Assembly: GCA_030041155.1 (NCBI GenBank)
Contig: JASHOJ010000085.1
Span: 1-43,875 of the forward strand
Length of the DNA stretch: 43,875 bases
From: Candidatus Binataceae bacterium
GTDB lineage: Bacteria; Desulfobacterota; Binatia; Binatales; Binataceae
Direction: 5' to 3'
Of this stretch, positions 15,168 to 24,043 are shown piece by piece; position 1 is the stretch's first letter, and every line of letters begins with the position of its first letter. Under the pieces are notes generated by a model. The model worked only from the letters and a program-made list of their open reading frames with translations, did not search any database and was not told the origin of the DNA. The position numbers were made by a program, and so were the translations under genes.

Positions 15168-15956
15168 GTGCTCAAGACGCGGCTTCTGACTGCGGCGATC
15201 GCGCTGCCAGTACTGCTGATCATCGTGATCTTCGCGCCGGCTTGGCTCTTCAGCGCGTTTATCGGCGTGCTCGGAGCATGGGCGCTCTACGAAGTCGCCA
15301 TCATGTCGCACGCGGACGGCGCGGCCGGAATCCTGGTTCTCGCGATCGCGGGAATCGGGCCTTTGATTGCGATGCTTCTGTTGGGCGACGGCGGATTTTG
15401 GATCGTTCCGGCGGCGATAATCGTCGTGATGCTGGTGCTGGTCGCGTCGGTCGCCGTACGAGGGGCCCAGGGTGGACCGCAGGGGCTTGGGCTGACGCTG
15501 CTCGGCGCGATCTACGTCGGGGTGCTTTATCCGTACTTCGCGATCATCAGAAATACTGGCGACGGCGTCCGCAAGATCGTATTCATGCTGCTGCTCGTGA
15601 TCGCGAGCGACAGCGGCGCTTATTTTGTTGGCCGCGCAATCGGGCGCGTAAAGCTGGTGCCGCGGGTCAGTCCCAACAAAACGGTGGAAGGCGCGATTGG
15701 AGGGCTTTTGGCCGCCGTAATAGCGGGATTGATCCTGTGCCGATGGCTCCTGCCCGGATGGCCTCTCCGCGCGGTCGCGGGAATTGGAGCGGGAATCGCG
15801 ATCCTCGCGCAATTGGGTGATCTTGCCGGCTCTGCATTCAAGCGCAGGGCGGGCGCCAAGGACTCGGGATGGATCTTCCCCGGCCACGGCGGCCTGATCG
15901 ATCGCACGTGTAGCCTAGTCTTCGCGGCTGTATTCGCTTACTATTGCTTTAAGTGA
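15168..15956 (+). CDS. cdsA: Phosphatidate cytidylyltransferase
   Basis: Integral membrane enzyme making CDP-diacylglycerol, the precursor for the PssA and Psd encoded 5 kb downstream. The 262-residue product has about seven hydrophobic segments, SPNKTVEGAIGG, and the C-terminal CDS signature SAFKRRAGAKDSGWIFPGHG followed by GLIDRTCS. The family consensus ends DRxD; here the last Asp is Cys (codon TGT near 15918). GTG start. ispC, which often lies between cdsA and rseP, is absent here. Confidence 0.92.
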   Translation: MLKTRLLTAAIALPVLLIIVIFAPAWLFSAFIGVLGAWALYEVAIMSHADGAAGILVLAIAGIGPLIAMLLLGDGGFWIVPAAIIVVMLVLVASVAVRGAQGGPQGLGLTLLGAIYVGVLYPYFAIIRNTGDGVRKIVFMLLLVIASDSGAYFVGRAIGRVKLVPRVSPNKTVEGAIGGLLAAVIAGLILCRWLLPGWPLRAVAGIGAGIAILAQLGDLAGSAFKRRAGAKDSGWIFPGHGGLIDRTCSLVFAAVFAYYCFK

Positions 15957-16016
15957 TGCCTTCAGGACGCCTCGCTTGATCCACACTGCCTTAGCCAGCC
16001 CGACCGGAAAAGCTCG

Positions 16017-17387
16017 ATGCTGACTTCGATTGTCGCCGCCGTAGTAATCCTGTCCATCCTGATCATCGTTCATGAAGCCGGGCATTTCCTGGTGGCCAAA
16101 CGGCTCGGTGTCAGGGTGCTGCGGTTCTCTATCGGTTACCCTCCGAGACTCTGGGGAATTCGCTTCGGCGAGAGCGAATATCAAATCGGTGCGACCCCGC
16201 TCGGCGGGTACGTGAGGATGCTCGGTGAGGAAGTTGGCGAAGAGCCGCGCTCGGAGGAACTGGCGACATATATAGACGAGCTAGGGCACGACCTTATCAA
16301 TGCCGCGCATAAGCATCAGTCCGAAGTGACCGGCGCCGATTCAAAGCTGAAAGTCCGCACACTTCACAACGATTTAGCCGCACAGGTCCAGTCACTTGCG
16401 GAAGTAGGCGCTACGGAACGCGAGGTTTTCGGACGCGACCTCAAGATTGACGAGAGTATTGTGCTGAATCGGATTCGGATGAAGGGCTCGTTCGATGCGG
16501 CCCGAACCTCGCTCTGCGAGGATCCACCGGAGGGGCTTCTGGCGCAGTTTCACGCACGCGCCTTTCCAACTCAGCGGCTCTGGAAGCGATTTGCAATCGT
16601 TTTGGCAGGCCCGTTCTCGAATCTGATTTTCGCGCCGTTCCTGCTCTGGATCGTTTTCATGTACGGGGTTCCGATCCTGCAGCCGGTGGTGGGCCAGATG
16701 CAAGCAGGCCTGCCGGCGGCGGCTTCCGGACTGAAAACCGGCGACCGCGTGATCTCGATCAACGGCCATCCGACCAATACCTGGGCGGATTTCTCGGCGA
16801 CGGTGAAGCTGAGCAACGGCCGTCCGCTCCAACTCGAGGTCGAACGAGGATCGGGCGCCGAAGCCAGCCGAATGACAATCCTGCTCAGGCCGGTGCGCGA
16901 GGAAGAGAAAACCATTTTCGGCACCAAGGCCGAGGAATGGATTATCGGCGTGCTGCCGAACGGCGATGAAACAATCAAGCGCGACGGCCCGATTGTGGGC
17001 GCCTATCACGCGCTGATTGAGACCGGTACGGTAACCTCGGAACTTGTGACCGGTATCGCCAGCATCATCTCAGGCGCAGTGCCGGTCAGACAGGCTCTCG
17101 GCGGACCGATCATGATCGCACAAATCGCCGGAAGGGTCGCGCACGAGGGCTTCTCCGACGCGGCGATGTTCACGGTTATGCTCAGCATCGAGCTGGGCCT
17201 GATTAATCTGCTGCCGGTGCCGATGCTTGACGGTGGACATCTGTTGTTTTTTGTCTGCGAGGCGGTCCGCGGCAAACCGCTCGCGCTCCGGCATCGCGAA
17301 ATGGCGCTGCAGGTCGGATTGTTTCTGCTTGTAGTGCTGATGGCTTTTGTAATCTTCAATGACATCGCGCGTATTGTGCAGGGCTGA
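16017..17387 (+). CDS. rseP: RseP/site-2 protease family zinc metalloprotease, with a long insertion
   Basis: Intramembrane protease; relatives cut anti-sigma factors such as RseA. Zinc site HEAGH at residues 20-24 in the first membrane helix, GGYVRML near 64-70, one PDZ domain (~225-300) and the C-terminal LLPVPMLDGGHLL with the third zinc ligand. At 456 residues it carries roughly 100 extra residues (about 75-180) between GGYVRML and the RAFPTQRLWKRFAIVLAGP helix, where relatives have a short loop. The insert is hydrophilic and looks helical and partly acidic; I recognise no domain in it. Only one PDZ domain is visible. Confidence 0.93.
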   Translation: MLTSIVAAVVILSILIIVHEAGHFLVAKRLGVRVLRFSIGYPPRLWGIRFGESEYQIGATPLGGYVRMLGEEVGEEPRSEELATYIDELGHDLINAAHKHQSEVTGADSKLKVRTLHNDLAAQVQSLAEVGATEREVFGRDLKIDESIVLNRIRMKGSFDAARTSLCEDPPEGLLAQFHARAFPTQRLWKRFAIVLAGPFSNLIFAPFLLWIVFMYGVPILQPVVGQMQAGLPAAASGLKTGDRVISINGHPTNTWADFSATVKLSNGRPLQLEVERGSGAEASRMTILLRPVREEEKTIFGTKAEEWIIGVLPNGDETIKRDGPIVGAYHALIETGTVTSELVTGIASIISGAVPVRQALGGPIMIAQIAGRVAHEGFSDAAMFTVMLSIELGLINLLPVPMLDGGHLLFFVCEAVRGKPLALRHREMALQVGLFLLVVLMAFVIFNDIARIVQG

Positions 17388-18177
17388 ATCTTTATTGGCG
17401 GACGCCGAGGGAAGCTCCGCTATCATCGGTCTCGACACCGGAATCCCAATTGCCAGTTTGGCTGTAATCAAAGACGGCAAAATAGCCGCCGAAATCGCGC
17501 GATCGACCGCCTCCCATGGCGCGGCTTTGCCGGATGCGGTGAACGAGCTTCTTAGAGCGGCAGGCATCACCATTCGCGAGGTTGGCGCAATAGCGGTCGG
17601 AATCGGTCCGGGCTCATTTACCGGGCTCAGAATCGGCCTTAGCTATGCAAAAGGCATTGCCTTGGCATCGGGATCCGCTCTGATCGGCGTACCGAGCCTT
17701 GATTCCATCGCGTTGGGCGCGCTTGAGGCAGCGCCGGCTCGCATCGGAGCGATCATCTGTCCGATTCTGGACGCACGTAAGGGCGAGGTTTACACTGCTC
17801 TTTACCGGATCGTACCGGATGGGCTAGAGAAGTTGACTCGGGATCTGGTAATGCCGCTTGCCCGCTTGACATCGAACTTCCAAGGCGAGGCGATTCTCGC
17901 GGGCGACGCCAGGGCCAACGATGCGGCTGCCCTGCTGGCAAGCAGGGATATCGGGGTGACGGTTCTCGCATCACGGATTCTCGCTTCACGCGCGACTTAT
18001 ATAGCCGTGCTCGGAGCTTCGCGCGTCGCGCGCGGAGAATCGGACCCAATCGCCACGCTCGAGCCGCTTTACGTCAGGCCGCCCGAGGCCGACGCCGCGC
18101 TGACGGCTGCCTCGCCGGCAACAACGGAGGGTGATGTATGGAGCGCAGAGAGGAAGAACTCATTCGGCAACATCTGA
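17359..18177 (+). CDS. tsaB: tRNA threonylcarbamoyladenosine biosynthesis protein TsaB
   Basis: Partner of TsaD and TsaE in making t6A at position 37 of ANN-decoding tRNAs. The ASKHA-fold N-terminus IIGLDTGIPIASLAVIKDG and the motif AIAVGIGPGSFTGLRIGLSY identify TsaB. ATG 17359 overlaps rseP by 29 bases; an in-frame TTG at 17395, just after the rseP stop, gives a start closer to the family norm and is an alternative. The 3' end overlaps the DUF465 gene by 40 bases. Confidence 0.92.
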   Translation: MTSRVLCRAESLLADAEGSSAIIGLDTGIPIASLAVIKDGKIAAEIARSTASHGAALPDAVNELLRAAGITIREVGAIAVGIGPGSFTGLRIGLSYAKGIALASGSALIGVPSLDSIALGALEAAPARIGAIICPILDARKGEVYTALYRIVPDGLEKLTRDLVMPLARLTSNFQGEAILAGDARANDAAALLASRDIGVTVLASRILASRATYIAVLGASRVARGESDPIATLEPLYVRPPEADAALTAASPATTEGDVWSAERKNSFGNI

Positions 18178-18368
18178 CCCACGACGAGGAACTGAGATCG
18201 ATCTTCGAAGAACACGAGTCGCTCAAACAAAAACTTCAGGAATATCGCAGTAAACATTATCTAACCAACGACGAGGAGATGGAGGAAAAGCGCATCCAGA
18301 AACGCAAGCTTGCGTCAAAGGACCGGATGATGGCCATCTTGGGCCGTTATCAGTCAGCGATGCGGTGA
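18138..18368 (+). CDS. DUF465/YdcH-family small protein
   Basis: A 76-residue, highly charged helical protein (residues 1-70 suit a coiled-coil hairpin) with the family pattern EEHESLKQKLQEYRSKHYLT followed by EEKRIQKRKLASKDRMMAIL. The function of YdcH-type proteins is not established. It begins inside the end of tsaB (40-base overlap, different frame), with GGAGG about 7 bases before the ATG. Confidence 0.88.
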   Translation: MERREEELIRQHLTHDEELRSIFEEHESLKQKLQEYRSKHYLTNDEEMEEKRIQKRKLASKDRMMAILGRYQSAMR

Positions 18369-18398
18369 GGCGACGATGCGCGCGAGCACGCTCATAGC

Positions 18399-18917
18399 AT
18401 GCCCAATCATACTATATCGGTGCTGGTCGAAAACGAGTTCGGCGTGCTCGCTCGCGTGGCGGGCCTGTTTTCCGGGCGCGGCTTCAACATCGAATCGCTG
18501 ACAGTCGCGCCGGATCCACTTGATCCGACCGTCTCGAGGATCGTCCTGGTCGCCGCGGGCGACGACCAAGTGCTTGAGCAGATCAACAAGCAGCTCAACA
18601 AGCTGATTTCAGTGATCAAGGTCATCGATTTCCAGGGCGTCGACACGATCGAACGCGAGATGGTCATCGTGAAAGTCGCGGTGGATGAGCGCACCCGCTC
18701 TGAGCTCGACTCGATCGTAAACGCCTTCCGCGCGCATGTCATAGATATCGGACCGCATTCGGCGGCGGTCGAACTTACCGGCGATAGCGACAAGATCAAA
18801 GCATTTATCTCGCTGGTGCGCCGACTCGGAATCAAGGAAATCGTGCGCTCGGGTAATCTTGCGATGGCGCGCGCGGTGCAACACAGCACTGAGAATCATC
18901 GCGGCCGCAATCCATAA
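18399..18917 (+). CDS. ilvH: Acetolactate synthase regulatory (small) subunit
   Basis: Regulatory subunit of acetohydroxyacid synthase, conferring activity and valine feedback. Residues 4-75 form an ACT domain ([20 protein letters not shown], then [11 protein letters not shown]), followed by the IlvH C-terminal domain. The 172-residue length is typical. The catalytic subunit ilvB, which normally precedes it, is not in the window; DUF465 and tsaB stand in that place. ilvC follows after 41 bases. Confidence 0.94.
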   Translation: MPNHTISVLVENEFGVLARVAGLFSGRGFNIESLTVAPDPLDPTVSRIVLVAAGDDQVLEQINKQLNKLISVIKVIDFQGVDTIEREMVIVKVAVDERTRSELDSIVNAFRAHVIDIGPHSAAVELTGDSDKIKAFISLVRRLGIKEIVRSGNLAMARAVQHSTENHRGRNP

Positions 18918-18958
18918 GTCTTAAACGGCGGCGGGAATATTCAGGGGAGAACACTTAC

Positions 18959-19975
18959 ATGAAGGTCTATTACGATCGCGACGCGAACCTCGACGCGCTG
19001 CGCGGCAAGAAAATTGCTGTTATCGGCTTCGGCAGCCAGGGGCATGCCCATGCGCTCAACCTTCGCGACAGCGGGATGGACGTGCGGGTGGGGCTCGCCG
19101 CATCGAGCACCTCGCGCGAGAAAGCCGTCAAGCAGGGATTGCCGGTGTTCGAGACTACCGAAGCCGCGCGCCAGGCCGATGTGATTATGATGCTGGTGCC
19201 GGATGAAATGGGCGGCGATATCTATGCAAAAGAAATCGCGCCCGCGCTCGCGAAGGGCAAATACCTGGCTTTCGGTCACGGCTTCAATATCCATTTCAAA
19301 TTCATCCAGCCGCCTCCGGATGTGAACGTGTTTATGATTGCTCCCAAAGGTCCGGGTCATCTGGTCCGCTCGGAATACATGAAAGGACGCGGCGTGCCGT
19401 GCCTGCTCGCGATTCAACAGGATCCCTCGCACGATACGCGCGCGGTCGGACTCGCATGGGGCAGCGCGATCGGCGGAGGGCGCGCCGCGATCATCGAGAC
19501 CACCTTCAAGGAAGAAACCGAGACCGATTTGTTCGGCGAGCAGGCGGTTCTCTGCGGTGGGCTGACCGAACTTATCCGAGCTGGATGGGAAACGCTGGTC
19601 GATGCCGGTTACGCGCCCGAAATGGCATATTTCGAGTGCCTGCACGAGGTAAAGCTGATCGTCGATCTGATCTACGAGGGCGGCATCTCCAACATGCGCT
19701 ACTCGATCAGCAATACCGCTGAGTATGGCGACATGACGCGCGGCAATCGCGTGGTCGGCGAAGACACCCGCGTCGCTATGAAAAAGCTCCTGGCCGATAT
19801 TCAGTCGGGAAAATTCGCGAACGAGTGGATTTCCGAGTATCGCGCCGGCCTTCCGCGTTTCAAGCAGATGCGCAAGGAAGGCGAGCAGCATCCGGTCGAG
19901 GAAGTTGGCAGGAAGTTGCGCGCCTTCATGCCGTGGCTCGCCAGCGATCGTCTTGTCGATCGCGCGCGCAATTGA
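18959..19975 (+). CDS. ilvC: Ketol-acid reductoisomerase
   Basis: Converts acetolactate and acetohydroxybutyrate to dihydroxy acids in branched-chain amino acid synthesis. Class I, 338 residues. The Rossmann loop [17 protein letters not shown] (residues 25-41), the GHGFNIHF segment, the acidic metal site ([18 protein letters not shown]) and the C-terminal EYRAGLP are all present. AGGGGAGA precedes the ATG. Confidence 0.97.
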   Translation: MKVYYDRDANLDALRGKKIAVIGFGSQGHAHALNLRDSGMDVRVGLAASSTSREKAVKQGLPVFETTEAARQADVIMMLVPDEMGGDIYAKEIAPALAKGKYLAFGHGFNIHFKFIQPPPDVNVFMIAPKGPGHLVRSEYMKGRGVPCLLAIQQDPSHDTRAVGLAWGSAIGGGRAAIIETTFKEETETDLFGEQAVLCGGLTELIRAGWETLVDAGYAPEMAYFECLHEVKLIVDLIYEGGISNMRYSISNTAEYGDMTRGNRVVGEDTRVAMKKLLADIQSGKFANEWISEYRAGLPRFKQMRKEGEQHPVEEVGRKLRAFMPWLASDRLVDRARN

Positions 19976-20062
19976 GGAGTCGCATCGGGACTGCTTGAAG
20001 GATCGGGGTTACAATCTCGCGCCGCGCATCCGTACCGCGGCCGAGTGGGCGAGCAATCCGCG

Positions 20063-20737
20063 ATGATCCGCCGAATCAGCGGGGCGCTTGGAATCGCGCG
20101 CGAAGGCGCCGGCATGGCGCTGGCGGTTCTGATCGTCGGCGCGATCCTCATGATCGCTGGAGTTCATCTGCTTGGCGTGCTGGTGATTATCGCCGGAATA
20201 GCGATCGGCGCGTTCTTCCGCGATCCCAATCGTTTCCCGGCTCGCACCACCGGGGTTGTGATCTCCGGCGCCGACGGCAAGGTTACCGATATTAGCGATG
20301 CGCCTATTCCCGGCGCGTCGGGCCCGGCATACCGGCGGGTAGCGGTTTTCATGTCGCCGCTCGACGTGCACGTGAATCGCGCGCCAGTGGCCGGGACCGT
20401 AATCCGGGTTGAGCATACCGCGGGCGAGTTTCGCGCCGCGTTCCACGACGAGGCCAACCAATACAACGAACGCACCCTGACGGTGTTCGCCGACGCTCGA
20501 GGACGCCAATTCGGCATGATGCAGATTGCCGGATATCTGGCCCGGCGCATCATTTGCACGCTTCGCATACATGATAAAATTGAGGTTGGCCAGCGAGTGG
20601 GACTAATTATGTTTGGCAGCCGTGTAGATCATTATTTCCCGCTTGAATTCCGGGTTACGGTCGCGATTGGCGACCGAGTGCGAGCGGGAGAATCGGTAAT
20701 CGCGGAAGAACTTATCGCGGAGAATCCGTCGGCATGA
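20063..20737 (+). CDS. psd: Phosphatidylserine decarboxylase, short (archaetidylserine-like) form
   Basis: Makes phosphatidylethanolamine. At 224 residues it belongs to the short PSD type. Two N-terminal hydrophobic segments (~20-55) precede the enzyme core: FFRDPNRFPA, SGADGKVTDI, FMSPLDVHVNRAPV and the self-cleavage motif MFGSRVD, in which the Ser becomes the pyruvoyl cofactor. ATG 20063 is chosen over an in-frame GTG at 20045. The stop overlaps the pssA start (ATGA). Confidence 0.93.
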   Translation: MIRRISGALGIAREGAGMALAVLIVGAILMIAGVHLLGVLVIIAGIAIGAFFRDPNRFPARTTGVVISGADGKVTDISDAPIPGASGPAYRRVAVFMSPLDVHVNRAPVAGTVIRVEHTAGEFRAAFHDEANQYNERTLTVFADARGRQFGMMQIAGYLARRIICTLRIHDKIEVGQRVGLIMFGSRVDHYFPLEFRVTVAIGDRVRAGESVIAEELIAENPSA

Positions 20738-21651
20738 GTGAACGATCGCGCCGCACGCTCGATGAGCGTGCGCGTATCCGTCTGATAACCGGACGCCTGC
20801 GCGAGCAACGCAGAAAGGTGGTTGCGCCGCTGCGCCGTGGGGTTTTCCTGGTACCAGCCACCATCACCTCGCTTGGATTGCTGTCAGGCTTTTATTCCGC
20901 AGTGTCCGCGATAAGCGGCCATTTCGAGCTTGCGGCGGTGATGATCCTGGTCGCGTTCGTGTGCGATGGACTGGACGGGCGCGTCGCGCGCCTGTCGCGG
21001 ACCTCGAGCCAGTTCGGGGTTGAGTACGACAGCCTATCCGACGTGATTGCATTTGGGATGGCACCGGCGATTCTCGCTTACACGTGGGCGCTGAGGCCGA
21101 TCGGGACCCTGGGAATCGCGGTAAGCGGCTTATTCGTGATTTGCGCCGCGCTGCGGCTGGCTCGATTCAACGTACAGACCGGCAGAGTCGACAAAAACCG
21201 ATTCGTCGGTCTGCCGGTGCCAGGGGCAGCAATCCTGATCGCAGGCAGCGCGCTGGCTTACAGCTACTTCGAGCTCAGTTCGCCGCGGATGCTCTGCGTC
21301 GCGATGGTGCCGCTCACGCTGGTGCTCGCGTGGCTGATGATCTCCCGCGTCCCCTACCCCAGCTTCAAGCATCTTGATTTTCACGACCGCACGCCGGTCG
21401 AGTTGATGATCGCGGTGCTGATCGTGGTGGCGCTGCTGTTCGCGCTCCCGCAATTGACCGCCTTTCTGCTCGCGGCTGCGTTCGTGCTCTCGGGTCCGTT
21501 CCTCCTGCTGCGCGGCGAGTCGATGCGTGAAAAGTTGCCGGTACTTAGGCCGGTTCCGTCAAACAAGCCGGAAGGCGATCATCGAAGCGGTCAAAATCCG
21601 ACCGATGGCCAGACGCGCAAAACCGGTGCGCTCAATCGCCCGCTACACTAG
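20734..21651 (+). CDS. pssA: CDP-diacylglycerol-serine O-phosphatidyltransferase
   Basis: Joins serine to CDP-diacylglycerol to give phosphatidylserine, the substrate of the upstream psd product. The CDP-alcohol phosphatidyltransferase motif is complete: DGLDGRVARLSRTSSQFGVE followed by YDSLSD, with all expected Asp and Gly residues. The 305-residue product has multiple membrane helices and a hydrophilic tail of about 35 residues. It overlaps psd by four bases and runs 20 bases past the end of the convergent zinc-ribbon gene. Confidence 0.94.
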   Translation: MSERSRRTLDERARIRLITGRLREQRRKVVAPLRRGVFLVPATITSLGLLSGFYSAVSAISGHFELAAVMILVAFVCDGLDGRVARLSRTSSQFGVEYDSLSDVIAFGMAPAILAYTWALRPIGTLGIAVSGLFVICAALRLARFNVQTGRVDKNRFVGLPVPGAAILIAGSALAYSYFELSSPRMLCVAMVPLTLVLAWLMISRVPYPSFKHLDFHDRTPVELMIAVLIVVALLFALPQLTAFLLAAAFVLSGPFLLLRGESMREKLPVLRPVPSNKPEGDHRSGQNPTDGQTRKTGALNRPLH

Positions 21652-21964
21652 CTTCCTTCCGATTCGGGTCGAATCCGCACGAGACGCAGTTGAACCTTCC
21701 ACCCAACACGGCGGGTCCGACCTTCTGGTCAAAGAAGCTGCGATGACATCGCGGGCATCGCACCGACATTAGCGCGTACATCACGACAAACAGGAAGGCA
21801 ATCGGAACCAAGAGCAGCAGATTGGCTCCGGATTGCGATATCCCGGTTCCTACAAAATAAAGGACTACCGCCATAGTCGCCCACGCTATGGTTCTAATAC
21901 TCCTGCACAGGCGGCTAAACCGCGCTGCCGCTCCGGGCGTCACGCTATCGAGCGGATCCCCCAT
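21632..21964 (-). CDS. Small membrane protein with C-terminal zinc ribbon
   Basis: A 110-residue hypothetical protein. Two hydrophobic segments (about residues 24-43 and 48-66) are followed by a treble-clef-like cysteine pattern, CPRC near 70-73 and CVSC near 93-96, typical of a zinc ribbon facing the cytoplasm. I do not recognise a named family. It is convergent with pssA, their 3' ends overlapping by 20 bases, and its start lies 88 bases from the leuA leader promoter on the other strand. Confidence 0.72.
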   Translation of the reverse strand: MGDPLDSVTPGAAARFSRLCRSIRTIAWATMAVVLYFVGTGISQSGANLLLLVPIAFLFVVMYALMSVRCPRCHRSFFDQKVGPAVLGGRFNCVSCGFDPNRKEASVAGD

Positions 21965-22051
21965 GGACGACCTGATTTACATTACGCCCCGATTTCTGCG
22001 GGAAATATCATCATCAAAGCCGGCCAAAGCCAAGCATCACGTTTCAGGCGC

Positions 22052-22081
22052 TTGACTGCCAGTGACGGCGGCGCTTAAAAT
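22052..22081 (+). promoter_or_regulatory. Probable promoter of the leuA leader
   Basis: TTGACT (22052-22057) and TAAAAT (22076-22081) are separated by 18 bases. The expected start of transcription, about seven bases further on, falls within a few bases of the leader-peptide ATG at 22091. Confidence 0.65.
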
Positions 22082-22090
22082 TTGAACGTC

Positions 22091-22174
22091 ATGTTCCGCG
22101 AAGCGCGCATCGGACTGCTGCTTAGCCTGGCCCTTATTCGGGCCTCCGCCGGGTGCGTCGCGGATCGCGCTTAA
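22091..22174 (+). CDS. leuL: Leucine leader peptide (leuA attenuator peptide)
   Basis: A 27-codon reading frame whose product begins MFREARIGLLLSLALIRAS. Five of the seven residues at positions 9-15 are Leu, followed by Ile. This is the classical composition of a leucine-biosynthesis leader peptide: scarcity of charged tRNA-Leu stalls the ribosome on the run (22115-22135). It lies directly upstream of an intrinsic terminator and then leuA. There is no ribosome-binding site and almost no 5' untranslated sequence, so translation may be leaderless. Too short for routine gene callers. Confidence 0.82.
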   Translation: MFREARIGLLLSLALIRASAGCVADRA

Positions 22175-22195
22175 GCGCCATTAAATCCGAGACGA

Positions 22196-22240
22196 GCGCC
22201 CTGGGCGGTGGGCCAGAGAAGCCGCCCGGGGCGTTTTTTT
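22196..22240 (+). terminator. leuA attenuator (intrinsic terminator with visible antiterminator)
   Basis: CGCCCTGGGCGG (22197-22208) pairs with CCGCCCGGGGCG (22222-22233), one mismatch, followed by seven T. An alternative pairing is visible: GGGCCTCCGCC (22140-22150), just after the Leu codons, can pair with GGCGGTGGGCC (22204-22214) at 9 of 11 positions, which would block the terminator when the ribosome stalls at Leu. Confidence 0.88.
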
Positions 22241-22292
22241 ATTCGTTCTGGCGCATCTCGGGTCCGCGCGGGGCAAGGGAGACAGATTAGTG

Positions 22293-23861
22293 ATGGAAAC
22301 CGGAAGTATCGCCGACAAGTCAGCCGACTGGGTGAGAATCTTCGACACCACCCTGCGCGACGGCGAGCAATCGCCGGGCTGCACCATGAACGTGGAAGAA
22401 AAAATCGCGATCGCGCGCCAGCTCGGACGGCTCAATGTCGACGTGATTGAGGCAGGCTTCGCCGCATCGTCCCCGGGCGATTTCGAATCGGTCCGCCGTG
22501 TCGCCGAGGCCGCCGACGGCCCAATCGTGCTGTCGCTATCGCGTACTCGGGAAGAAGATGTCGATGCGGCGCTACGCGCGGTGGTCAAGGCGCCCCGTCC
22601 CGGCATCCACATTTTCATCGCGACCTCGGATATCCATCTCAGGTACAAGCTCAACATGACGCGCGAGGATGTACTCGACGCCGCGACTTGGGCGGTGACC
22701 CGCGCCAAAAAGCAACTCGACTACATCGAATTCTCGTGCGAAGACGCGTCACGCTCCGACTGGGATTTCATGGTGAAGGTCTGCACCGAGGTAATTCGCG
22801 CCGGAGCGACCACGATCAACCTTCCCGACACGACCGGACATGCGATTCCCGAGGAATTCGGCAGGATGTTCTCGTACATGCGCGAGCACGTGCCCGGCGC
22901 CGAACGCGTAATCTGGAGCGCTCATTGCCACAACGATCTTGGACTCGCGGTCGCGAACTCGCTGGCGGCGGTAAAAAATGGAGCGCGCCAGATCGAGTGC
23001 ACGATCAACGGAATCGGCGAGCGGGCCGGCAATTGCTCCATGGAGGAGGTCGTGATGGCGCTCAAAACGCGGCACGACCTCATGGGTGTGCAGTCGCGCA
23101 TCAATACGCGTCAGATTTATCCGGCCTCGCGCCTGCTCTCGCAGGTAATCGGTCAGCCGGTGCCCGCCAACAAACCGATCGTCGGCGACAACGCATTTGC
23201 ACACGAGGCCGGCATACATCAGGACGGCGTGCTCAAATACAAACTCACCTACGAAATCATGAAACCCGAGGATATTGGCATTCCCTCGAACAAGCTGGTG
23301 CTCGGAAAGCATTCGGGACGACACGCCTTTGTCGAGCGGCTCAAGACCCTCGGCATCGATACGTCGGCGGTCGATGTCAATGCGGCGTTCGCTGAGTTCA
23401 AGGCGCTCTGCGACAAGAAGAAGGTGGTATACGACGACGATATCCTGGCGCTAGTTACCGAGGAGGCCCGCCGGACGGTCGAGAATTTTGAGCTGATCGA
23501 CCTGCACGTCGCATCCTCGTCAAAAACGATGGCGCATGCGAAAGTGACGATGCGCGTAGCGGGCGCGGACCGGTCGCAAGAGGCCGACGGAGACGGGATG
23601 GTGGACGCCTGCTACAAGGCAATCTACAGGATCACCGGCATCAACCCGACCCTCGAGCGATATGCCGTTAAGGCCATTACCGGCGGCACCGACGCGCTCG
23701 GCGAGGTAAGTTGCCTCGTACGCGACGACGGGATGACGGTGGGGGGCGCCGGGGCGCACAGCGACATCGTGATGGCTTCCGCGCTGGCGCTGGTAAACGC
23801 GCTGAATCGTCTGAAAACTCGGACTCAACAGCCGCTCAAGCCGACGACCGACGTTCGGTGA
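22293..23861 (+). CDS. leuA: 2-isopropylmalate synthase
   Basis: First committed step of leucine synthesis (acetyl-CoA plus 2-ketoisovalerate). The 522-residue product has the DRE-TIM metallolyase motif FDTTLRDGEQSPGCTM near residues 18-33, the metal-binding HCHNDLGLAVANS and NGIGERAGNCSMEE, and a C-terminal LeuA allosteric domain (~390-505) that senses leucine. ATG 22293 has GGGAG 11 bases upstream; a GTG at 22290 is in frame one codon earlier. Controlled by the Leu leader peptide upstream. leuC and leuD are not adjacent. Confidence 0.97.
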   Translation: METGSIADKSADWVRIFDTTLRDGEQSPGCTMNVEEKIAIARQLGRLNVDVIEAGFAASSPGDFESVRRVAEAADGPIVLSLSRTREEDVDAALRAVVKAPRPGIHIFIATSDIHLRYKLNMTREDVLDAATWAVTRAKKQLDYIEFSCEDASRSDWDFMVKVCTEVIRAGATTINLPDTTGHAIPEEFGRMFSYMREHVPGAERVIWSAHCHNDLGLAVANSLAAVKNGARQIECTINGIGERAGNCSMEEVVMALKTRHDLMGVQSRINTRQIYPASRLLSQVIGQPVPANKPIVGDNAFAHEAGIHQDGVLKYKLTYEIMKPEDIGIPSNKLVLGKHSGRHAFVERLKTLGIDTSAVDVNAAFAEFKALCDKKKVVYDDDILALVTEEARRTVENFELIDLHVASSSKTMAHAKVTMRVAGADRSQEADGDGMVDACYKAIYRITGINPTLERYAVKAITGGTDALGEVSCLVRDDGMTVGGAGAHSDIVMASALALVNALNRLKTRTQQPLKPTTDVR

Positions 23862-23895
23862 ACCAGCCAATTCTGCGGGGCGGGACTTGCCGCAG

Positions 23896-23922
23896 TTGAT
23901 GCGTTCGGATAAGTGCTACACT
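23896..23922 (+). promoter_or_regulatory. Possible promoter before leuB
   Basis: In the 182-base leuA-leuB gap, TTGATG (23896-23901) is followed after 15 bases by TACACT (23917-23922) with an extended -10 TG one base upstream. Spacing is short, so support is modest. No terminator is visible after leuA. Confidence 0.35.
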
Positions 23923-24043
23923 AGAATCGAAAATTCCGGCGTGCCGCGCTTCTGCGCCCGCCGGTGAATCAGTGGCGATACGCATTCAATAGCAATTCCT
24001 CACGTCCGAAAACTTCCAAAGCCGAATCGTTCCGCGCTTGTAA

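Noticed and set aside
18941..19891. Minus-strand open frame (316 codons) opposite ilvC
   Set aside because: Shadow of ilvC with no recognisable domain.
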